This document shows positions 5,581 to 5,603 of a DNA stretch of 5,603 nt, one piece after another. Source of the stretch: Propionibacteriaceae bacterium (GTDB taxonomy: Bacteria > Actinomycetota > Actinomycetes > Propionibacteriales > Propionibacteriaceae); contig JAUMYR010000104.1 in NCBI GenBank assembly GCA_030528545.1, positions 1 to 5,603 of the forward strand. Reading direction: 5' to 3'. Both the position numbers and the translations under genes were made by a program. Numbering within the stretch: position 1 is the first letter of the stretch; each line of letters starts with the position of its first letter. The notes under the pieces were generated by a model. It had not been told where the DNA came from. It was given only the letters and a program-made list of their open reading frames with translations, and searched no databases.

Positions 5581-5603
5581 AGACACCGGCCGGGTGGGGT
5601 GAG

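Noticed and set aside
5584..5596. Start of a terminator after the lipoprotein gene
   Set aside because: CACC/GGTG gives only a four-base stem with a five-base loop, and the window ends shortly after; too little to call.

Overview
The window comes from a high-GC, Gram-positive-type actinobacterium. The evidence is strong G/C preference at third codon positions, an actinobacterial-style E2 acyltransferase with a long Ala/Pro linker, GTG start use, and a NarL-type two-component system beside an FtsX-type ABC transporter. Propionibacteriales is a plausible guess, but the sequence alone does not prove it.

Layout. (1) Positions 1-1112, plus strand: the 3' part of a 2-oxo acid dehydrogenase E2 gene (sucB/dlaT type). 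Its lipoyl region lies off the left edge. (2) Positions 1121-2526, minus strand: a response regulator and a histidine kinase, with the kinase first in transcription. They overlap by 4 bases (GTGA) and converge on sucB with 8 bases between the stop codons. A hairpin spans both gene ends. (3) Positions 2527-2625: a divergent control region with a perfect 7-2-7 inverted repeat (2553-2568), the spacing typical of NarL-family sites, and a second dyad next to it. (4) Positions 2626-4775, plus strand: an ABC ATPase and a ten-helix FtsX-type permease, overlapping by ATGA. (5) Positions 4776-5091: a 316-base gap with no gene. It holds a long inverted repeat with 19-bp perfect arms just after the permease, then a region with three copies of CATGAGAG/CTCTCATG and other nested dyads. 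(6) Positions 5092-5580, plus strand: a small putative lipoprotein with an NTF2-like (SgcJ / CaMKII association-type) domain, possibly leaderless. Positions 5581-5603 hold no gene that can be called.

How the parts fit. Regions 2-4 read as one self-contained module: a kinase and regulator sharing a control region with the ABC exporter they probably regulate. This layout is known for actinobacterial stress and detoxification exporters (for example the ChrSA-HrtBA heme system). The ligand cannot be read from sequence. The kinase has no membrane segment or sensor domain, so the signal must be cytoplasmic or come from a partner, possibly the permease. The E2 gene and the lipoprotein gene look like unrelated neighbours. 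No wholly new system is evident. The best candidates for follow-up are the soluble kinase with its 7-2-7 operator and the structured 316-base gap.
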